A DNA stretch of 64,000 bases from NCBI RefSeq assembly GCF_030658505.1, contig NZ_JAUTXR010000173.1:65695-129694 (forward strand), read 5' to 3'. The notes under the pieces were generated by a model that saw only the letters and a program-made list of their open reading frames with translations, was not told the origin of the DNA and made no database searches. Source of the DNA: Stenotrophomonas raiganjensis (SeqCode). Its GTDB lineage: Bacteria; Pseudomonadota; Gammaproteobacteria; Xanthomonadales; Xanthomonadaceae. Below are positions 1-8,178 of the stretch, piece after piece. Position 1 is the stretch's first letter. Every line of letters starts with the position of its first letter. Made by a program: the position numbers and the translations under genes.

Positions 1-611
1 CGGTCCGGACGCAGCTGCGCATCACCGGGGAAGTGGATCGCACCCGCAAGGCGGTCATGGAACGCCGGGTTGTCACGTGCATAGTCGGCGCCATCAATGC
101 GGCCCGTGGCAATGCCCTGCGCGTTCAGCGCCTCGCATTCGGCAGCATGGTGATCGAAGTTGCGGGCGTCGCCGAACACATAGTCCAGACCGCGCGCCTC
201 GAATTCGCACGCCAGTGCGTGCGTCTGCACCCATTGCGCCAGGCGCCGCCGTGAATCATCAAGCAGCGCGCCGCGCGCCCGCGTGGAGTGCAGCCAGTCA
301 CGCGCATTGCAGCGCGCGCCGAACTGCAGCAACCAACGCCACAGTGTGGGATCCAGGCGCGTGCGTATATACAACGGCGCGCGCGGATCGAGCATCCAGC
401 GCAGCGCGCGCAACGGTACGCCGGGCGCTGCCAGCGGTGGCGCGTGACTGGGAGTGATGGTGCCGCAGTTGCCATGCGAGGTGGCCGCACCAATATGTCC
501 CCGCTCAATCACACGGACCTGCCGGCCCTGCGCGCTCAGTGCAAGCGCAGTGGCCAGGCCGATGGCACCGGCGCCCACCACGATCACGTCCTCGCGCGCG
601 CCCTGCGTCAT
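1..611 (-). CDS. FAD-dependent amino-acid oxidoreductase, DadA-like (C-terminal part beyond window)
   Basis: Reading leftwards from an ATG at 611, the frame is open to the window edge (about 203 codons). Residues 9-18 (VIVVGAGAIG) form an N-terminal FAD-binding Rossmann loop. A glycine-rich HGNCGTITPSH segment follows near residue 45, as in D-amino-acid dehydrogenases of the DAO superfamily. That family oxidises amino acids to keto acids and feeds electrons to the respiratory chain or oxygen. The start lies only 3 bp after the stop of the upstream DUF418 gene on the same strand, so the two are probably co-transcribed. The substrate cannot be told from this fragment. Confidence 0.75.
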   Translation of the reverse strand, partial: MTQGAREDVIVVGAGAIGLATALALSAQGRQVRVIERGHIGAATSHGNCGTITPSHAPPLAAPGVPLRALRWMLDPRAPLYIRTRLDPTLWRWLLQFGARCNARDWLHSTRARGALLDDSRRRLAQWVQTHALACEFEARGLDYVFGDARNFDHHAAECEALNAQGIATGRIDGADYARDNPAFHDRLAGAIHFPGDAQLRPD

Positions 612-614
612 TGT

Positions 615-1859
615 TCAGCCCTGCCCGGCTCCGCGCCGCATCGGCGGCCACTGCCGGTAGGTCATCGCACGCCACAGCCATTCAATCGGACCGAAGCGGA
701 AATGACGCAGCCAGGCATGCGAGATTCCCACCTGTGCGGCGAACAGCAGCAGTGCGAACAGCAGCTGCACGCTGCGCGGCATCACGTCGAACGCACCCAG
801 GCCATAGTGGTAGAACAGCCAGGTGCACAGCAGCGACTGGCCCAGGTAGTGCGTCAGCGCCATGCGCCCTACCGGCGCCAGCCATCCCAGCCGCGCGCGC
901 CAGTGCACGATCCACGCCAGGTAACCCAGGCACATCGGCAGGCCCCCCACGGTTACGAGTGCCATCGCGGCAGTGGTCGGCAGGTTGTAGGCCCCCGGCG
1001 CCAGGTACGGCTTCCAGGCAACACCCAGCAGCGTAACCAGCAGACCAAGCGGCAGCGCGCCCCAGCGCAGCACTGCGTACAGGCGCGGGAAGCGCTCTGG
1101 CGCTGACAGCGCATCGCTGCCGGCGAACCAGCTGCCGATCAGGAACATGCCCAGCACCTCCGGGCCAGTGATCAACAGCGCGCCCATCGACGATCCGAAC
1201 TCGTGCAGGCGCTGTGCATTGGCCTGCACCCAGGTGCCCTGCCCATACACCAGGCGTTGCTGCGCGATGCCCTGCTGCGCTTCAGCGAGCATCTTCTGAG
1301 CCTCATCCGCCGAGGCCATCGACACCATCGCGCCCACCAGCAGCATCAGCGCCACGCCGCCCAGATAGACGATCACGCCCATCCACGGCAGCCAGCTGCG
1401 CGGCGCCTCACGGCAGGCCAGCAGCGGCAACGAGACCAGCGCATACATCACCAGGATGTCGCCGGACCAGACCAGCAGCGCGTGGCAGAGACCGATCAGC
1501 AGCAGCCCGGCGCTGCGGCGCAGGTAGAACGGGGTGAAGTCGCGTCCGGCCACTTCGGCGCGCCGCGCCATCACTGCGAAACCGGCGCCGAACAGCAGCG
1601 AGAACAGGGTGAAGAACTTGCCCTGCACGAACACATAGACAAAGGCGTCGGCCCAGTAGTCGATGCCGAGCCAGTGCGTGTCGATGCCGGTGAAGGCCAG
1701 GTCCAACGGACCACTGAAGGCCTCGATGTTCATCAGCAGGATGCCCAGCAACGCGGCACCACGCAGCACGTCCAGTACGGCGATGCGATCGCCGGAAGCC
1801 ATCGGCTGCAGGGAAGGAGAAGCGGCGTTCACGGGGCGTCCGTCGGGCAGGTCCGCCAT
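615..1859 (-). CDS. DUF418 family integral membrane protein (YeiB-like)
   Basis: A polytopic membrane protein of 414 residues. The N-terminus has the DUF418 pattern (RIAVLDVLRGAALLGILLMN), about ten hydrophobic segments follow, and near the end comes the typical GPIEWLWRAMTY motif. YeiB-type proteins have no settled biochemical role; a transport function has been proposed. The ATG at 1859 is preferred over an in-frame GTG at 1877 because residues MADLPDGR give a normal cytoplasmic lead. It is followed at 3 bp by the DadA-like gene, suggesting a two-gene operon. Confidence 0.85.
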   Translation of the reverse strand: MADLPDGRPVNAASPSLQPMASGDRIAVLDVLRGAALLGILLMNIEAFSGPLDLAFTGIDTHWLGIDYWADAFVYVFVQGKFFTLFSLLFGAGFAVMARRAEVAGRDFTPFYLRRSAGLLLIGLCHALLVWSGDILVMYALVSLPLLACREAPRSWLPWMGVIVYLGGVALMLLVGAMVSMASADEAQKMLAEAQQGIAQQRLVYGQGTWVQANAQRLHEFGSSMGALLITGPEVLGMFLIGSWFAGSDALSAPERFPRLYAVLRWGALPLGLLVTLLGVAWKPYLAPGAYNLPTTAAMALVTVGGLPMCLGYLAWIVHWRARLGWLAPVGRMALTHYLGQSLLCTWLFYHYGLGAFDVMPRSVQLLFALLLFAAQVGISHAWLRHFRFGPIEWLWRAMTYRQWPPMRRGAGQG

Positions 1860-1910
1860 TATGCCGCCGGCCCGCACGCCATGGATGGCCGCGCCGCGTT
1901 CCAGAAACGC

Positions 1911-1934
1911 AACGGCCCGCCGAAGCGGGCCGTT
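1911..1934 (-). terminator. Inverted repeat downstream of slyD, probable terminator
   Basis: A perfect 10-bp inverted repeat (AACGGCCCGC, loop of four, GCGGGCCGTT) lies 25 bp past the slyD stop on the minus strand. The U-tract is weak (GCGTTTCT), so termination efficiency is uncertain. Confidence 0.55.
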
Positions 1935-1958
1935 GCTGCCATCACAGTCGCGCAGCGA

Positions 1959-2441
1959 TCAGTGGTGGTGGCCGCCGTCGCCGTGGACGTGGCCGTGCTC
2001 GATCTCTTCCTTGCCGGCTTCGCGCACGTCGACGATCTCGACGTCGAAGTGCAGGTCCTTGCCGGCCATCGGGTGGTTCAGGTCGACGTCGACCACGCTC
2101 ATGCCGACCTTCTGCACGGTCACCGCACGCGGGCCGAAGTTGGTCTGCAGCACGACCTGCTGGCCCGGAGCCAGCTTGGTGTTGCCGAAGTGCTTCTTCG
2201 GCACGCGCTGGGACAGGCCTTCACGACGCTCGCCGTAGGCATCGGCCGCCTTGACGTCGACGTTGAAGGTCGCGCCGGCTTCCTTGTCCATCATGGCGTT
2301 TTCCAGGCCCGGGATGATGTTGCCGTGGCCGATCAGGATCGCCAGCGGCTCGCCGCGGTCCTTGGACGATTCGATCGGCTCCTGGCCGACTTCGGAAACG
2401 GTGTAGTGGAAGCGGACAACGCGGTCTTTTTCGATCTTCAT
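1959..2441 (-). CDS. slyD: FKBP-type peptidyl-prolyl cis-trans isomerase SlyD
   Basis: A 160-residue protein starting MKIEKDRVVRFHYTV. It has the split FKBP domain and inserted flap (IF) chaperone domain of SlyD: FKBP strands at the N-terminus, GHGNIIPGLENAM near residue 40, the IF domain around 70-120, then LNHPMAGKDLHFDVEI. The C-terminus ends in a short histidine-rich tail (HGHVHGDGGHHH), consistent with the nickel binding known for SlyD but much shorter than in E. coli. It acts in the cytosol as a prolyl isomerase, chaperone and metallochaperone. Longer in-frame upstream sequence is rejected because it runs antisense through the neighbouring NlpC/P60 gene. Confidence 0.93.
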   Translation of the reverse strand: MKIEKDRVVRFHYTVSEVGQEPIESSKDRGEPLAILIGHGNIIPGLENAMMDKEAGATFNVDVKAADAYGERREGLSQRVPKKHFGNTKLAPGQQVVLQTNFGPRAVTVQKVGMSVVDVDLNHPMAGKDLHFDVEIVDVREAGKEEIEHGHVHGDGGHHH

Positions 2442-2552
2442 GCGCAACTCTGTCTGGATCTGCCGGAGGCAGGCGGGTTGGGGCGGGTTGTCGCCCGGCG
2501 GGGACGCCGCCATCATGACGGCCAATCCAAGGTGGCGCATTATCCGGAGATC

Positions 2553-3092
2553 ATGCACATCACGCCAGTTTCGTCCGGCCCGCGCCGGTTCCTCGCCCCG
2601 GCCCTGCTGCTGGTCCTGCCCGTGTTGATGACCGCCTGTGGCGGCGGCAAGGCCGCCCGCCCAGCGCCGCCCCCGCCGACGGCGAACTGGCCAAAGACCG
2701 TGCCGGACAACCCCGAGGCCGCCAACTCGGTGCTGATGCGGGCTATCAGCCTGGTCGGCACGCCCTACCGCTATGGCGGCAACACCCCCGATTCGGGCTT
2801 CGACTGCAGCGGCCTGGTCGCCTATGTCTATCGCGAGATGCTGGACCTGCGGCTGCCGCGCACCTCGCGCGACCTGGCGGCGGTACAGGGTCCGAAGATC
2901 GATCCGCAGCGCCTGGCCACCGGCGACCTGGTGTTCTTCGGCAGCCGCGGCAGCGTCACCCATGTCGGCATCTATGTCGGTGAAGGGCGTTTCGTGCATG
3001 CGCCGAGCACCGGCGGCACCGTACGGCTGGACTCGCTCAGCGGCCCCTACTGGAAGGACCACTACACCGGCGCGAAACGTGTCCTTCGCTAA
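2553..3092 (+). CDS. NlpC/P60 family peptidoglycan endopeptidase, lipoprotein
   Basis: A 179-residue predicted lipoprotein. The signal peptide ends in a lipobox (LMTAC, Cys29), followed by a Pro/Ala linker and an NlpC/P60 domain from about residue 58. The catalytic triad is visible: Cys85 in GFDCSGLV, His137 in THVGIYVG and His149 in FVHAPS. The family cleaves peptide stems of peptidoglycan (D-Glu-mDAP bonds), here from a membrane-anchored periplasmic position. The gene diverges from slyD across about 110 bp and is followed by a paralogue 131 bp downstream. Confidence 0.92.
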   Translation: MHITPVSSGPRRFLAPALLLVLPVLMTACGGGKAARPAPPPPTANWPKTVPDNPEAANSVLMRAISLVGTPYRYGGNTPDSGFDCSGLVAYVYREMLDLRLPRTSRDLAAVQGPKIDPQRLATGDLVFFGSRGSVTHVGIYVGEGRFVHAPSTGGTVRLDSLSGPYWKDHYTGAKRVLR

Positions 3093-3138
3093 AATGAACA
3101 GGCGATATGTTCAAAAATGTGACGCCCATCACCCTGAA

Positions 3139-3157
3139 ACTAACGGTTTACTAACGG
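3139..3157 (+). promoter_or_regulatory. Two direct ACTAACGG repeats, possible operator
   Basis: ACTAACGG occurs at 3139-3146 and 3150-3157, spaced 11 bp centre to centre, about one helical turn. They lie in an AT-rich stretch between the two NlpC/P60 genes. No convincing promoter hexamers were identified, so a regulatory role is inferred from spacing and position only. Confidence 0.3.
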
Positions 3158-3184
3158 AATTTTTAACTTATCAGCGCTTTTACA

Positions 3185-3209
3185 GGGCATGATGCCCCAT
3201 CGTTTTTTT
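3185..3209 (+). terminator. Hairpin plus T7 tract between the NlpC/P60 genes
   Basis: A GC-rich stem (GGGCAT pairing with ATGCCC) is followed five bases later by seven T residues. It may end the first NlpC/P60 transcript. Because it lies only 15 bp before the next gene's start, it could instead act as an attenuator. The five-base gap before the T-run weakens it. Confidence 0.4.
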
Positions 3210-3223
3210 CCTGTGACCGACGC

Positions 3224-3997
3224 GTGACGACTGACGACCTGAAAAGCGAAGGCCAGACTTCCGTATCTTCACGCAGTGCCCGCCCGTTGTTGCTTGGCCT
3301 GGCACTGTGCCTGACCAGCCTTCCGGCCTGGTCGCAGACGGCTCCGAACCGTTCCGATGTACCCCCGGCCCCGGTGGCCGAGAGCACCACCCGACCGGCC
3401 GCCAAGGCCGAGGCTGCCGCTCCGCAGCGCAGCCGTGTCGATGCTGCCGCCAGTGCCACGCTGGCCGCCCTGCTGCCGCATCTGGCCGCCAATGACACCA
3501 TTCCGCTGATGGACCGGTCGGCCGTGGTGGCTGGTGACCTCAGCCGCCTGCTTGCCAACTACGACACCAGCAGCGCCGCCAATGGCAGCGTTGTCGGTAC
3601 CGCCGCCGACAACGGCAAGGTGCAGTCGCTGCTGCGCCGCGCGATGACCCTGCTGGGCACCCCGTACCGTTGGGGTGGCAGCAACCCGGACAGCGGTTTC
3701 GACTGCAGCGGCCTGGTCGGCTACGTGTTCCGCTCGGCCCTGGGCATCGAACTGCCGCGCGTCTCGCGCGAGATGGCCCACGATGACAATGCCGAACTGA
3801 TCAACGACCGCACCGCGCTGGCCGCGGGTGACCTGGTGTTCTTCGGCCGCAAGGGCCGCGTCGACCATGTCGGCATCTATGTCGGCGACGGTCGCTTCCT
3901 GCACGCCCCCAGCTCGGGCAAGGACGTCCGCGTGGACACCCTGCTCAGTGGCTACTGGGGCAACAAGTTCATGCAGGCCCGCCGGGTCGACCTCTGA
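3224..3997 (+). CDS. Secreted NlpC/P60 family peptidoglycan endopeptidase
   Basis: A 257-residue protein with a signal peptide (hydrophobic residues about 21-35, likely cleavage after AWS at 37). A low-complexity Ala/Pro region of about 90 residues follows, then an NlpC/P60 domain from about 132. The triad is Cys161 (GFDCSGLV), His215 (DHVGIYVG) and His227 (FLHAPS). The domain closely matches the upstream lipoprotein's, so the pair looks like a tandem duplication that diverged in anchoring: one lipid-anchored, one soluble or loosely attached. The start is a GTG with no strong ribosome site; nearby ATGs at 3189 and 3192 are out of frame. Confidence 0.9.
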   Translation: MTTDDLKSEGQTSVSSRSARPLLLGLALCLTSLPAWSQTAPNRSDVPPAPVAESTTRPAAKAEAAAPQRSRVDAAASATLAALLPHLAANDTIPLMDRSAVVAGDLSRLLANYDTSSAANGSVVGTAADNGKVQSLLRRAMTLLGTPYRWGGSNPDSGFDCSGLVGYVFRSALGIELPRVSREMAHDDNAELINDRTALAAGDLVFFGRKGRVDHVGIYVGDGRFLHAPSSGKDVRVDTLLSGYWGNKFMQARRVDL

Positions 3998-4030
3998 CCC
4001 GCTGGCGCTACGGCGCCGCCTGATGCGAGA

Positions 4031-4060
4031 AGCCGCTGCCCTGCAGCGGCTTTTTTTATT
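4031..4060 (+). terminator. Rho-independent terminator of the second NlpC/P60 gene
   Basis: A perfect 9-bp stem (AGCCGCTGC, loop CCT, GCAGCGGCT) is followed directly by a run of T residues. It starts 34 bp after the stop codon. Confidence 0.9.
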
Positions 4061-4079
4061 GGGCCCATGCAATTGGTGG

Positions 4080-4102
4080 GTAGCTGCCGAGCGTGGTCGG
4101 CA
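4080..4102 (+). repeat. GTAG-headed stem-loop (SMAG-type)
   Basis: A GTAG head is followed by a stem, TGCCGA pairing with TCGGCA across a 6-nt loop. This is the form of the short SMAG repeats known from S. maltophilia. It sits between the convergent NlpC/P60 and symporter genes. Confidence 0.55.
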
Positions 4103-4180
4103 CTGCCTTCATCCTCGCCCGGTGTGGATCCACCCGGGGGCCCCCTTGGCCGGCACCGCGTCGGGCATCTCCCAAACAAA

Positions 4181-4204
4181 AGGCCCGCCGGTCAGGGCGG
4201 GCCT
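4181..4204 (-). terminator. Terminator of the symporter gene, possibly bidirectional
   Basis: A perfect 9-bp stem (AGGCCCGCC / GGCGGGCCT) read on the minus strand is followed by TTTTGTTT. It lies 18 bp past the symporter stop. On the plus strand it is followed by TTTCAATT, so it could work both ways. Confidence 0.8.
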
Positions 4205-4222
4205 TTCAATTCACCACACACC

Positions 4223-5557
4223 TCAGCGCTGCGGTGGTGTCGGGTCGGGATCATCCACGCCCACGTTGCTGGACGGGTTGTCATACACCGCCTGGTCGAG
4301 CAGACCGGTTTCCTTGGCCACGATCACCGGCACAAGCATCTGCCCGGTCACATTGGTCATCGTGCGCATCATGTCCAGGATGCGATCGATGGCATACAGG
4401 TAACCGATCGTCTCCAGCGGCAGGTTGGCCGCGCTCAGCACCACCGTGGCCATGATCACCGCGGTACCCGGCACGCCGGCGGTGCCGAAGCTGCCCAGCA
4501 CCGAGGCGATCAGCACCACCACGTACTGTTCCGGGGTCAGCGGCACACCGCTGTACTGCGAAATGAACACCGCGCACAACGCCGGATAGATCGCGCCACA
4601 ACCGTCCATCTTGATGCTGGCACCCAGCGGCACCGCGAACGAGCCGTAGTCCTTGTTCACGCCCAGGTTGTGGGTGATCGAACGCAGCGCCACCGGCATT
4701 GCGGCGAAGCTGGACGAGCTGACGAAGGCCACCTGCATGCCCGGCGCCGCGCCGCGGAAGAACTTCAGCGGATTCAGTCCGTGCGCCAGCAGCAGTGCGC
4801 TGTAGACCACCACGATGTGCAGTGCGCAGGCCACGTACAGCGCCAGCACGAAATGCCCCAGCGGCAGCAGCTTCTCGAACCCGTAGCTGCCGACCAGGCC
4901 GGCGATCAGGCCGAAGGTGCCGATCGGGGTGACTTCCAGCACGAAGCGGGTCACCTGGATCATGATGTCGCTCATCTGGCCGACCAGCTTGCGCGCCTCG
5001 GTCACCTTCTCGCCCAGCTTGACGATGGCAAAGCCGACCAGGCCAGCGAAGAAGATCACCGGCAGGATCGAACCACGGCCCGCGGCCAGCACGGTTTCAC
5101 CGGCGGCATTGACCTTGGTGCCGATGCCGGACAGCGCGTAGAAGACATTGGCCGGTACCACGTCCAGCAGCACCTGCACCACGCTTGGCACTTCGCGCGG
5201 CACGTAGTTGCTGGCCATCGACAACTGCAGGCCACCCGCACCGGGCTGCAGTACCGTGCCTACGGCCAGGCCAACGCACACCGCCAGCGCGGCGGTGATC
5301 ACGAACCACAGGAAGGTGCGGCCACTGAGCGCGGCGACCGACTTCTGGCCATGCAGCGACGAGATCGCGTTGATGACCGCGAAGAACACCAGCGGCACGG
5401 CGATCATCTTGATCAGGGTGACGTACAGCTCACCGAGCGGGCCGAACCACGTTTCCGCGGCCGGGCCAAGCGCCCAGCCGGCCAGCGCGCCAAGCACGAA
5501 GCCACCGACCACGCGCTGCCAGAATGGAATCCGCAGCCAGGCAGAGACCAGCTTCAT
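4223..5557 (-). CDS. Dicarboxylate/amino acid:cation symporter (DAACS/GltP-DctA family)
   Basis: A 444-residue inner-membrane protein of the sodium- or proton-coupled glutamate/C4-dicarboxylate carrier family. The re-entrant serine loop (SSSSFAAMP), the GTAGVPGTA loop and the substrate motif DRILDMMRTMTNVTGQ are all present. The usual NMDGT motif reads KMDGC, so the conserved Asn that helps bind cation and substrate is Lys. That resembles cystine-type members (QNGC) more than DctA, so specificity is open. The start is set at the ATG giving MKLVSAWLRIPFW; an in-frame TTG 45 bp upstream is less likely. Monocistronic, with a clear terminator. Confidence 0.88.
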   Translation of the reverse strand: MKLVSAWLRIPFWQRVVGGFVLGALAGWALGPAAETWFGPLGELYVTLIKMIAVPLVFFAVINAISSLHGQKSVAALSGRTFLWFVITAALAVCVGLAVGTVLQPGAGGLQLSMASNYVPREVPSVVQVLLDVVPANVFYALSGIGTKVNAAGETVLAAGRGSILPVIFFAGLVGFAIVKLGEKVTEARKLVGQMSDIMIQVTRFVLEVTPIGTFGLIAGLVGSYGFEKLLPLGHFVLALYVACALHIVVVYSALLLAHGLNPLKFFRGAAPGMQVAFVSSSSFAAMPVALRSITHNLGVNKDYGSFAVPLGASIKMDGCGAIYPALCAVFISQYSGVPLTPEQYVVVLIASVLGSFGTAGVPGTAVIMATVVLSAANLPLETIGYLYAIDRILDMMRTMTNVTGQMLVPVIVAKETGLLDQAVYDNPSSNVGVDDPDPTPPQR

Positions 5558-5711
5558 AGGCAATCCAGAGGGGAAGGAAGGGATGCTGGCACGATAGCCC
5601 AAGGCGGCCCGCAGAACGACCGCCTGGCCGGCAAATCAGTGTGTCATCGGCGTGCCTTGCGAGGGCGGGCATAATGAACGTCCCGTTACAGTTTGTGAGA
5701 TCCCAGCGTCC

Positions 5712-7418
5712 ATGCGTCGTTCCGTCTCCCTGTTGGCCGCCTGCGCCACCACCCTGCTGTTGGGCGCCTGCGCCAGCACCGCCCCCGCGTCCGCCCCGGC
5801 CGGCCTGAAGGTCGCCGTCGATCCCGTCGCCCATCCAGCCGGCGAGACCCCGCAGTGGTGGTACCGCAGCGGTGCCGCCCAGGCCGCGGCCAACGGTGCG
5901 ATGTCCGGCAAGGCCAAGAACGTCATCCTGTTCCTCGGCGACGGCATGAGCCTGACCACCGTGGCCGCCTCGCGCATCTACGAGGGCCAGCAGAAGGGCG
6001 GCTCCGGCGAAGAGAACCTGCTGTCCTGGGAACGCTTCCCGGCCACGGCGTTCAGCAAGACCTACAACACCGATTCGCAGACCCCGGACTCGGCCGGCAC
6101 CATGACCGCCATCACCACCGGCGTGAAGACCCACATGGGTGCGATCGGCGTCAGTGCCGGCAGCCGCACCGACTGTGCCGACAGCCTGTCCAAGGGCCTG
6201 CTGACCTGGCTGCAGCTGGCCGACAGCGCTGGCCTGGCCACCGGCGTGGTCTCCACCGCGCGCCTGACCCACGCCACGCCGGCCGCCACCTACGCGCACT
6301 CGCCCGAGCGCAACTGGGAGAACGATACCGACCTGACCGAAGCGGCCAAGGCCGCCGGCTGCAAGGACATCGCCCAGCAGCTGCTGTCCACCTCGCGCTA
6401 CGGCCGTGGCCCGCTGGTCGCCCTCGGCGGCGGCCGCGGTGAATTCACCACGGTAGAAGAACGCGACCCGGAGTACGACGACAAGGTCGGCCAGCGCCTG
6501 GATGGCCGCAGCCTGGTCCAGGAATGGCAGCAGGCGCATCCGCAGGGCGCCTACGTCTGGAACAGCAAGCAGCTGGCGGCGGCCGCCAATGCACCAGCCA
6601 TCCTCGGCCTGTTCGAGCCGGACCACATGCGCTACGAGTACGAACGCCCGCAGGACCCGGGTGGTGAGCCGAGCCTGGCCGAACTGACCGCAGCGGCGAT
6701 CAAGAACCTTTCAAAGCACCAGGAAGGCTACGTGCTGATGATCGAAGGCGCGCGCATCGACCATGCCAACCACAGCGGCAACGCCTACCGTGCCCTGACC
6801 GAGACCGTGGCGCTGTCCGATGCGGTGCGCGTGGCCAACGAGCTGACCTCGGCAGACGACACCCTGATCATCGTCACCGCCGACCACTCGCACACGCTGA
6901 ACTTCGTCGGCTACCCGGCCCGTGGCAACCCGATCCTGGGCAAGGTGAAGGACAAGGGCGGCGAAGATGGCGCCGGCAAGCTGGACTACGCGCTGGACGG
7001 CACCGGCCAGCCGTACACCACGCTGAGCTACGCCAACGGCCCCGGCCACACCGGCAGCAGCAACCAGCAGCCGGCCGGCCCGAAGCGCTACCCGCACAAC
7101 CCGAGCAACTTCGAACCGGCCAACGGTCGCCCGAACCTGCGCGAGGTCGACACCGAGCATCCGGACTACATGCAGGAAGCGCTGGTGCCGATGAAGTCCG
7201 AATCGCATGGTGGTGAGGACGTCGGCATCTGGGCACGTGGCCCGGGCAGCAAGGCGATCCGCGGCACGCTGGAACAGAACGCGATCTACCACATGATCGT
7301 GCAGGCCACCCCGGCCCTGCGCGAGCGCCTGTGCCAGGCCGGCACCTGCGACGACAAGGGCGTGCCTGTGCAGCTGCCGGCACCGACGGCCTTCGAGCGC
7401 AAGGCCGAGGCCAAGTGA
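5712..7418 (+). CDS. Alkaline phosphatase (PhoA superfamily), lipoprotein
   Basis: A 568-residue phosphomonoesterase with a lipoprotein signal peptide (lipobox LLGAC, Cys20). The two-metal site motifs are clear: FLGDGMS, the nucleophile Ser127 in TPDSAGT, GARIDHANH, TADHSHTL and SESHGGEDV. This is the longer bacterial alkaline phosphatase type, about 100 residues longer than E. coli PhoA. It should hydrolyse phosphate esters in the periplasm, probably outer-membrane anchored. A CATAAT hexamer at 5670-5675 could be a -10 box, but no Pho box was found. Its TGA stop overlaps the GTG of the next gene, so the two are probably translationally coupled. Confidence 0.93.
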   Translation: MRRSVSLLAACATTLLLGACASTAPASAPAGLKVAVDPVAHPAGETPQWWYRSGAAQAAANGAMSGKAKNVILFLGDGMSLTTVAASRIYEGQQKGGSGEENLLSWERFPATAFSKTYNTDSQTPDSAGTMTAITTGVKTHMGAIGVSAGSRTDCADSLSKGLLTWLQLADSAGLATGVVSTARLTHATPAATYAHSPERNWENDTDLTEAAKAAGCKDIAQQLLSTSRYGRGPLVALGGGRGEFTTVEERDPEYDDKVGQRLDGRSLVQEWQQAHPQGAYVWNSKQLAAAANAPAILGLFEPDHMRYEYERPQDPGGEPSLAELTAAAIKNLSKHQEGYVLMIEGARIDHANHSGNAYRALTETVALSDAVRVANELTSADDTLIIVTADHSHTLNFVGYPARGNPILGKVKDKGGEDGAGKLDYALDGTGQPYTTLSYANGPGHTGSSNQQPAGPKRYPHNPSNFEPANGRPNLREVDTEHPDYMQEALVPMKSESHGGEDVGIWARGPGSKAIRGTLEQNAIYHMIVQATPALRERLCQAGTCDDKGVPVQLPAPTAFERKAEAK

Positions 7419-7960
7419 TCGTGAGGCAGGCCCGCCTTGCCCCTGCCAGCGGCCGCTTCGCGCGGTCGCTGGCCTTGCTCGGCATGCTGGCCAGTTCCAG
7501 CGCGCTGGCGCAGGCACCGGCGTGCAAGCTGCTGACCGACGAACACGGGTTGTGGCCGCTGCCCAACTGCGAAGTGGTCGATCATCGGCCGAAGATCAGC
7601 GCCGGCACGTTGAAAGACCTGAACTTTGATGACCACGGCCTGGCCGTGGTGTATGCCGACCAGGGCTTCCACTACGTCGACCGCAAGGGCCGCAGCCTGC
7701 CGGTGCTGACCTGGGACAACGGCCCGGAAACGCCGCAGGAAGGCCTGCTGCGCGCCCGCGTAGGCAACCGCGTGGCCTACTTCGATCTGAAGTTCCGCCA
7801 GGTTGTGCCGGGCACGTTCGATTTCGGCTGGCCGTTCCAGGATGGCGTGGCCGAGGTCTGCAATGGCTGCCGTCGTGGTACGCCGGATGCCGATGGCCAC
7901 ACGCCGATGGAAGGCGGAGAGTGGTTCCGGATCGACCGCGCGGGCCGCCGGGTGAAGTAG
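7415..7960 (+). CDS. Secreted WG-repeat-like protein of unknown function
   Basis: A 181-residue protein starting at a GTG that overlaps the alkaline phosphatase stop codon (GTGA). A second in-frame GTG at 7421 is possible. A hydrophobic signal sequence (LALLGMLASSSALAQA) is followed by short beta-type repeats such as GLAVVYADQGFHYVDRKGR, RVGNRVAYFDLKFRQV and GVAEVCNGC, resembling WG (tryptophan-glycine) repeats. Four cysteines may form disulphides. No enzymatic motif is visible. The overlap suggests a partner or accessory role with the phosphatase, which is inference. Confidence 0.75.
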   Translation: MIVRQARLAPASGRFARSLALLGMLASSSALAQAPACKLLTDEHGLWPLPNCEVVDHRPKISAGTLKDLNFDDHGLAVVYADQGFHYVDRKGRSLPVLTWDNGPETPQEGLLRARVGNRVAYFDLKFRQVVPGTFDFGWPFQDGVAEVCNGCRRGTPDADGHTPMEGGEWFRIDRAGRRVK

Positions 7961-7969
7961 GGTTTTTCG

Positions 7970-8141
7970 GCAGGGCTGCGCCCTGCACCTGCTACAAGCC
8001 TGAGCAACCCCAACCGCCACTGGGGCTCGGTTTTTTTGTGTGTGGGGGGGGGGGGTGTGGGTGGGCAGGACACGCCGTAAACCCTTCCATGGGGGCTCGA
8101 TGGCGCCATCCATGGCGCCAACGGTCCTGCCCACCCACACC
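7970..8141 (-). repeat. Composite repeat module, copy A (reverse orientation)
   Basis: Read on the minus strand it has perfect 18-bp arms (8124-8141 with 8054-8071) around a 52-bp core with an inner hairpin (GGCGCCATGGATGGCGCC). A G12/T7-containing spacer and the 17-bp hairpin at 7970-7986 (GCAGGGC, TGC, GCCCTGC) follow. The core matches copies B and C over CATGGATG and TTTACGGCG, but the arm sequence differs. It faces copy B head to head. Confidence 0.8.
8002..8037 (+). terminator. Possible terminator of the phosphatase/WG operon
   Basis: GAGC and CCCC on the left pair with GGGGCTC on the right across a bulge and a 10-nt loop, followed by CGG and seven T residues at 8031-8037. It lies about 40 bp past the WG gene stop and inside repeat copy A. 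The bulge makes this moderate only. Confidence 0.45.
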
Positions 8142-8178
8142 GCCCCACCCCGGACAGATTTCCGGTGACGGCTGGACC

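Noticed and set aside
1203..2552. Long N-terminal extension in frame with the NlpC/P60 lipoprotein
   Set aside because: It would read through slyD and DUF418 genes in antisense and remove the lipoprotein signal peptide; the ATG at 2553 is the sensible start.
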